DNA of 64,000 nucleotides from Nonlabens tegetincola. GTDB taxonomy: Bacteria; Bacteroidota; Bacteroidia; Flavobacteriales; Flavobacteriaceae. The translations under genes and the position numbers were made by a program. Below the pieces are notes generated by a model that was given only the letters and a program-made list of their open reading frames with translations, had not been told where the DNA came from and ran no database searches. The stretch's first letter is position 1; every line of letters begins with the position of its first letter. Of the stretch, positions 61,748 to 64,000 are shown in pieces. The stretch covers positions 124,001 to 188,000 of the forward strand of contig NZ_MQVV01000010.1 of NCBI RefSeq assembly GCF_002954355.1, in the 5' to 3' direction.

Positions 61748-61821
61748 GGGCCTATAACTCAGTTGGTTAGAGTATCTGACTCATAATCAGAAAGTCCCTG
61801 GTTCGAGCCCAGGTGGGCCCA
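61748..61821 (+). tRNA. tRNA with CAU anticodon (elongator Met or Ile2)
   Basis: A 74-nt cloverleaf. The acceptor stem is GGGCCTA / TGGGCCC, the anticodon loop CTCATAA (anticodon CAT), the T-arm CCTGGTTCGAGCCCAGG. CCA is not encoded. A CAU tRNA is initiator Met, elongator Met or, after lysidine modification, Ile2. The first is excluded because the acceptor starts with a paired base; deciding between the others requires comparison with the remaining CAU tRNAs of this genome. Confidence 0.92.
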
Positions 61822-61830
61822 CAACTTGAA

Positions 61831-61856
61831 AAGCCATTCAGTTTACTGAGTGGCTT
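61831..61856 (+). terminator. Terminator of the tRNA gene
   Basis: AAGCCATTCAG / CTGAGTGGCTT with TTTA loop, followed by a T run. Confidence 0.85.
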
Positions 61857-61958
61857 TTTTGCTTTACAATACTTTATGTAATTAGTTTATACCTCGTTAC
61901 GTCTGTACTATTTAGTAAAAGACAAAAGGTGACTTAATGCATTACACAAAGAGAAAAA

Positions 61959-61997
61959 CCATTCGTCGACACTTAACTGCCATCCGTCGACACTTAA
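61959..61997. promoter_or_regulatory. Tandem direct repeats upstream of the H-NOX operon
   Basis: CCATTCGTCGACACTTAA (61959-61976) and CCATCCGTCGACACTTAA (61980-61997) differ by one base and are 21 bp apart, two helical turns. Such tandem sites are typical of LytTR-type regulators. They lie 71 bases before the next start. Confidence 0.55.
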
Positions 61998-62067
61998 AAG
62001 TGTAGTCATCGATAATAGAGCTGAGATTTTGAGCATACATGCTAATTTGCTGCACAATTTTACCGTT

Positions 62068-62484
62068 ATGAAAGGTCGTTCCCTTAAAATTTTACTTTTA
62101 GAAGATGATACTATTGAAGTGATGAAGGTCAATCGTGTTATTAACTCTCAAGAAATAAAACATCAACTCATAGAAGCCAGTAATGGTGAAGAAGCTTTAG
62201 ATATTCTAAATAAAAAAGATAGTTTACCAGATATTATTTTATTAGACCTAAATATGCCAAAAATTAATGGTATTGAGTTTTTAGAAAAGTTAAAGAACGA
62301 TGACAGATTGCGCTACATTCCTGTAATTGTTCTTACAACATCGGGTAATCATCGTGACCTATTGGAATGTTATAAAATAGGTGTGGCAGGATATGTTCTT
62401 AAACCTTTAAAATATGAAGATTACGTTTTTAAAATGGAAAAACTCTTATCTTACTGGAGTATAAATGAACTAATCACCTTATAA
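62068..62484 (+). CDS. Single-domain response regulator (Rcp1-like), H-NOX operon
   Basis: A 138-residue stand-alone receiver: acidic ED at 12-13, phospho-acceptor D60 in LLDLNMP, Thr90 in VLTTS and Lys112 in YVLKP. The ATG at 62068 is chosen; 13 extra in-frame codons upstream show no homology. It is followed by the H-NOX gene after two bases and by a histidine kinase, so it is the likely phosphate acceptor. It resembles the receiver of the phytochrome operon (FIDLKMP there). Confidence 0.9.
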   Translation: MKGRSLKILLLEDDTIEVMKVNRVINSQEIKHQLIEASNGEEALDILNKKDSLPDIILLDLNMPKINGIEFLEKLKNDDRLRYIPVIVLTTSGNHRDLLECYKIGVAGYVLKPLKYEDYVFKMEKLLSYWSINELITL

Positions 62485-62486
62485 GA

Positions 62487-63026
62487 ATGAAAGGAATCAT
62501 ATTCACAGAATTTTTAGAACTAGTAGAAGAAAAATTCGGACTCTCGATGGTTGATACCATTATCAATGAATCTGAATTGGAATCTCAAGGTATATATACC
62601 TCGGTTGGGACCTATGAGTTTTCAGAAATGTTACAACTCATTACCCATTTAAGTAAAAACACTAATATTTCTGTAGATGATTTGCTACTTGTTTATGCAG
62701 AACATTTGTTTGCTGCCTTAATCAATATGCATCCCAATATCGTAGAGCACTATAAAGACCCCATGGATCTCGTAGCCTCTATCGAAAATCACATTCATGT
62801 TGAAGTAAAAAAAATATATCCCGAAGCTCAACTACCTACTTTTGAAATACAAGAGAAAAATTCTGATTCAATGAAGATAATTTACAAATCAGATAAGGCT
62901 CTCTATATGCTTTGTAAAGGATTGATGACAGAAACATTCAAGCTGTTTAAAACTCCTGTAAATATTGAGTTCTATAAACTCAATGAATTAGGAACTGAAG
63001 TAAGATTTGATATAAGCTATGCTTAA
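62487..63026 (+). CDS. H-NOX (heme NO/O2 binding) domain protein
   Basis: A 179-residue stand-alone H-NOX. The heme-ligating histidine is H102 in ENHIHVEVKKIYPEAQLP, at the canonical position, and the heme-propionate motif Y-x-S-x-R appears as Y133-K-S135-D-K137, with lysine in place of arginine. The N-terminus MKGIIFTEFLELVEEKFG is typical. H-NOX proteins bind NO (sometimes O2) and regulate a kinase encoded next to them, as here. It starts two bases after the receiver gene. Confidence 0.93.
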   Translation: MKGIIFTEFLELVEEKFGLSMVDTIINESELESQGIYTSVGTYEFSEMLQLITHLSKNTNISVDDLLLVYAEHLFAALINMHPNIVEHYKDPMDLVASIENHIHVEVKKIYPEAQLPTFEIQEKNSDSMKIIYKSDKALYMLCKGLMTETFKLFKTPVNIEFYKLNELGTEVRFDISYA

Positions 63027-64000
63027 ATGTCACAAAACGAAATAGACATATTAAAAAGGGCTTTATCTAGAGAAAAAATGGCCCGTAAACAAGCTGAAAA
63101 AATTCTAGAAGAAAAGTCTGCAGATTTATATAAGTTAACTCAAGAACTTAAGAGTAGTAACCAACAGCTTGAAAAGCTTATTTATGAAAAAAACTCGCAG
63201 TTACAAGGCGTTTTTGAAAACATAGTAGATGCTTATGTTATTATGGACCTACAAGGTAAGGTCCTTAAAATGAACGATTCTGCGATAGAGTTATTGGAAC
63301 AGAATAATGAAGAAAAAGAATTTAGTTTATTAGAGTTAGTAAAAGACAATGATCTTGACCATGTTGCTAATGGCTTTAACAAATTAATCACCAAAGGTTC
63401 TATTACTAATTTTCAAATTCACGTCCACACTAAATCAGGAAAAACTAGGTTAGTCCATATCAATGCTAGTATTATCAAAAACGAAGAAGGTAAACCTGTT
63501 GCAGCACAAGGTATAGTGCGCGATATTACGTTAGATGCGGCCTATCAAAAGGCTGTTGAGGCTGAAAGAATAAAATATAGGTCTATCATTGATAATATGA
63601 ATATCGGTCTAGTTGAAGTAAACTCAAACGACGAAATTCAACTAGTAAATAGGAGATTCATTGAAATGACTGGCTATCAAGAAGAAGAGCTTATCGGAAG
63701 AAATGGAAAAGACTTTCTTTTAATTGATGCAGAAAAGAAAATTTTTAATCCCGATGAAACAGAACTTATTGATGACGGATCTTATACTTATGAACTAAAA
63801 ATTAAAAACAAGAATCAAGAAACTAAATATTGGTTATCCAGTGGTATTAAAAACGTTGATGTAAAAGGAAATCAATTAGGATCAATAAGAATTCATCTTG
63901 ATATTACAGATTTTAAGAACCTTCAATTACAAAAGGAAGATCTAGTTAAAAGTCTAGAAAAAAGTAATAATGAGTTAAAAGAATATGCTCACATAGTTTC
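63027..64000 (+). CDS. PAS-domain sensor histidine kinase (partial, runs off the window)
   Basis: The frame is open from ATG 63027 (overlapping no gene; its start follows the H-NOX stop directly) to the end, 324 codons. An N-terminal coiled coil (about 5-62, with ALSREKMARKQAEKILEEKS) leads to two PAS/PAC modules (about 63-180 and 190-300; QGIVRDITLDAAYQKAV, and MTGYQEEELIGRNGKDF). The last residues KEYAHIV belong to the H-box, with H322 as probable phospho-acceptor; the ATPase domain lies outside. Its operon partner H-NOX would modulate the kinase, as in HnoX/HnoK systems. Confidence 0.9.
   Translation, partial: MSQNEIDILKRALSREKMARKQAEKILEEKSADLYKLTQELKSSNQQLEKLIYEKNSQLQGVFENIVDAYVIMDLQGKVLKMNDSAIELLEQNNEEKEFSLLELVKDNDLDHVANGFNKLITKGSITNFQIHVHTKSGKTRLVHINASIIKNEEGKPVAAQGIVRDITLDAAYQKAVEAERIKYRSIIDNMNIGLVEVNSNDEIQLVNRRFIEMTGYQEEELIGRNGKDFLLIDAEKKIFNPDETELIDDGSYTYELKIKNKNQETKYWLSSGIKNVDVKGNQLGSIRIHLDITDFKNLQLQKEDLVKSLEKSNNELKEYAHIV

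Noticed and set aside
61908-62132. Minus-strand 74-codon frame overlapping the H-NOX operon promoter and receiver gene
   Set aside because: It is antisense to the receiver gene and to the direct repeats, has no recognisable motif and is serine/leucine rich as chance frames often are.

Overview
The window is AT-rich, gene-dense DNA from a member of the Bacteroidota, almost certainly a marine Flavobacteriaceae species (possibly close to Nonlabens or Dokdonia; the genus is a guess). The evidence is a type IX secretion cargo protein with C-terminal sorting domain, a PorP/SprF-OmpA pair, the isolated atpD-atpC pair, the flavobacterial DUF6427/DUF6341 neighbours, many short lipoproteins, tRNA genes without encoded CCA, and promoters of the Bacteroidota type (TTTG about 17-20 bp before TAnnTTTG) instead of -35/-10 boxes. 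I see no prophage, transposase, rRNA operon or CRISPR array; most of this is core chromosome.

Layout. 1-6.5 kb: 3' end of glmS, an ABC ATPase with a LEA-type lipoprotein, a prolyl oligopeptidase, a T9SS cargo protein and asd. 6.8-8.6 kb: atpD-atpC. 8.7-12.4 kb: a red-light signalling operon (bacteriophytochrome kinase, two receiver proteins, heme oxygenase). 12.5-24.3 kb: ankyrin protein, HTH/DUF2975 pair, truB, a very large alpha-2-macroglobulin lipoprotein, DUF6427/DUF6341, purD, a TerB-DnaJ protein. 24.3-31.3 kb: the SUF iron-sulfur locus, split by a terminator into two transcription units. 31.4-43.3 kb: thiL, a TetR regulator facing a hydrolase, a nuclease/phosphatase, PorP-OmpA, an AddB-like nuclease, tRNA-Ala and a MATE exporter. 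43.3-49.6 kb: queD with an upstream 37-residue membrane protein, then a biotin operon (bioF, DUF2007, bioD, bioA, ketoacyl synthase, bioB). 49.8-58.1 kb: ssb, hemB, mscL, tdk-alr, a CapK-like ligase, a JmjC-like cupin, recX and an SDR enzyme. 58.4-64 kb: a TonB receptor, a TPR protein, methylmalonyl-CoA epimerase, a CAU tRNA, and an H-NOX gas-sensing operon whose histidine kinase runs off the window.

The most striking signal is not a gene. A 14-16 bp perfect palindrome (CGCTTTCGCGAAAGCG) occurs 13 times, about once per 5 kb, with ten copies inside unrelated protein-coding genes and in all three reading frames (peptides AFAKA, RFRES or LSRK). It has no stop codon in any frame. It looks like a genome-wide dispersed element comparable in kind to cyanobacterial HIP1 or to uptake/segregation motifs, with unknown function. 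A second pattern is a set of genes whose TAnnTTTG promoter element ends exactly 3-4 bases before the start codon, which predicts leaderless mRNAs. Several operator-like repeats sit at regulator genes (TetR, HTH/DUF2975, and the H-NOX operon).
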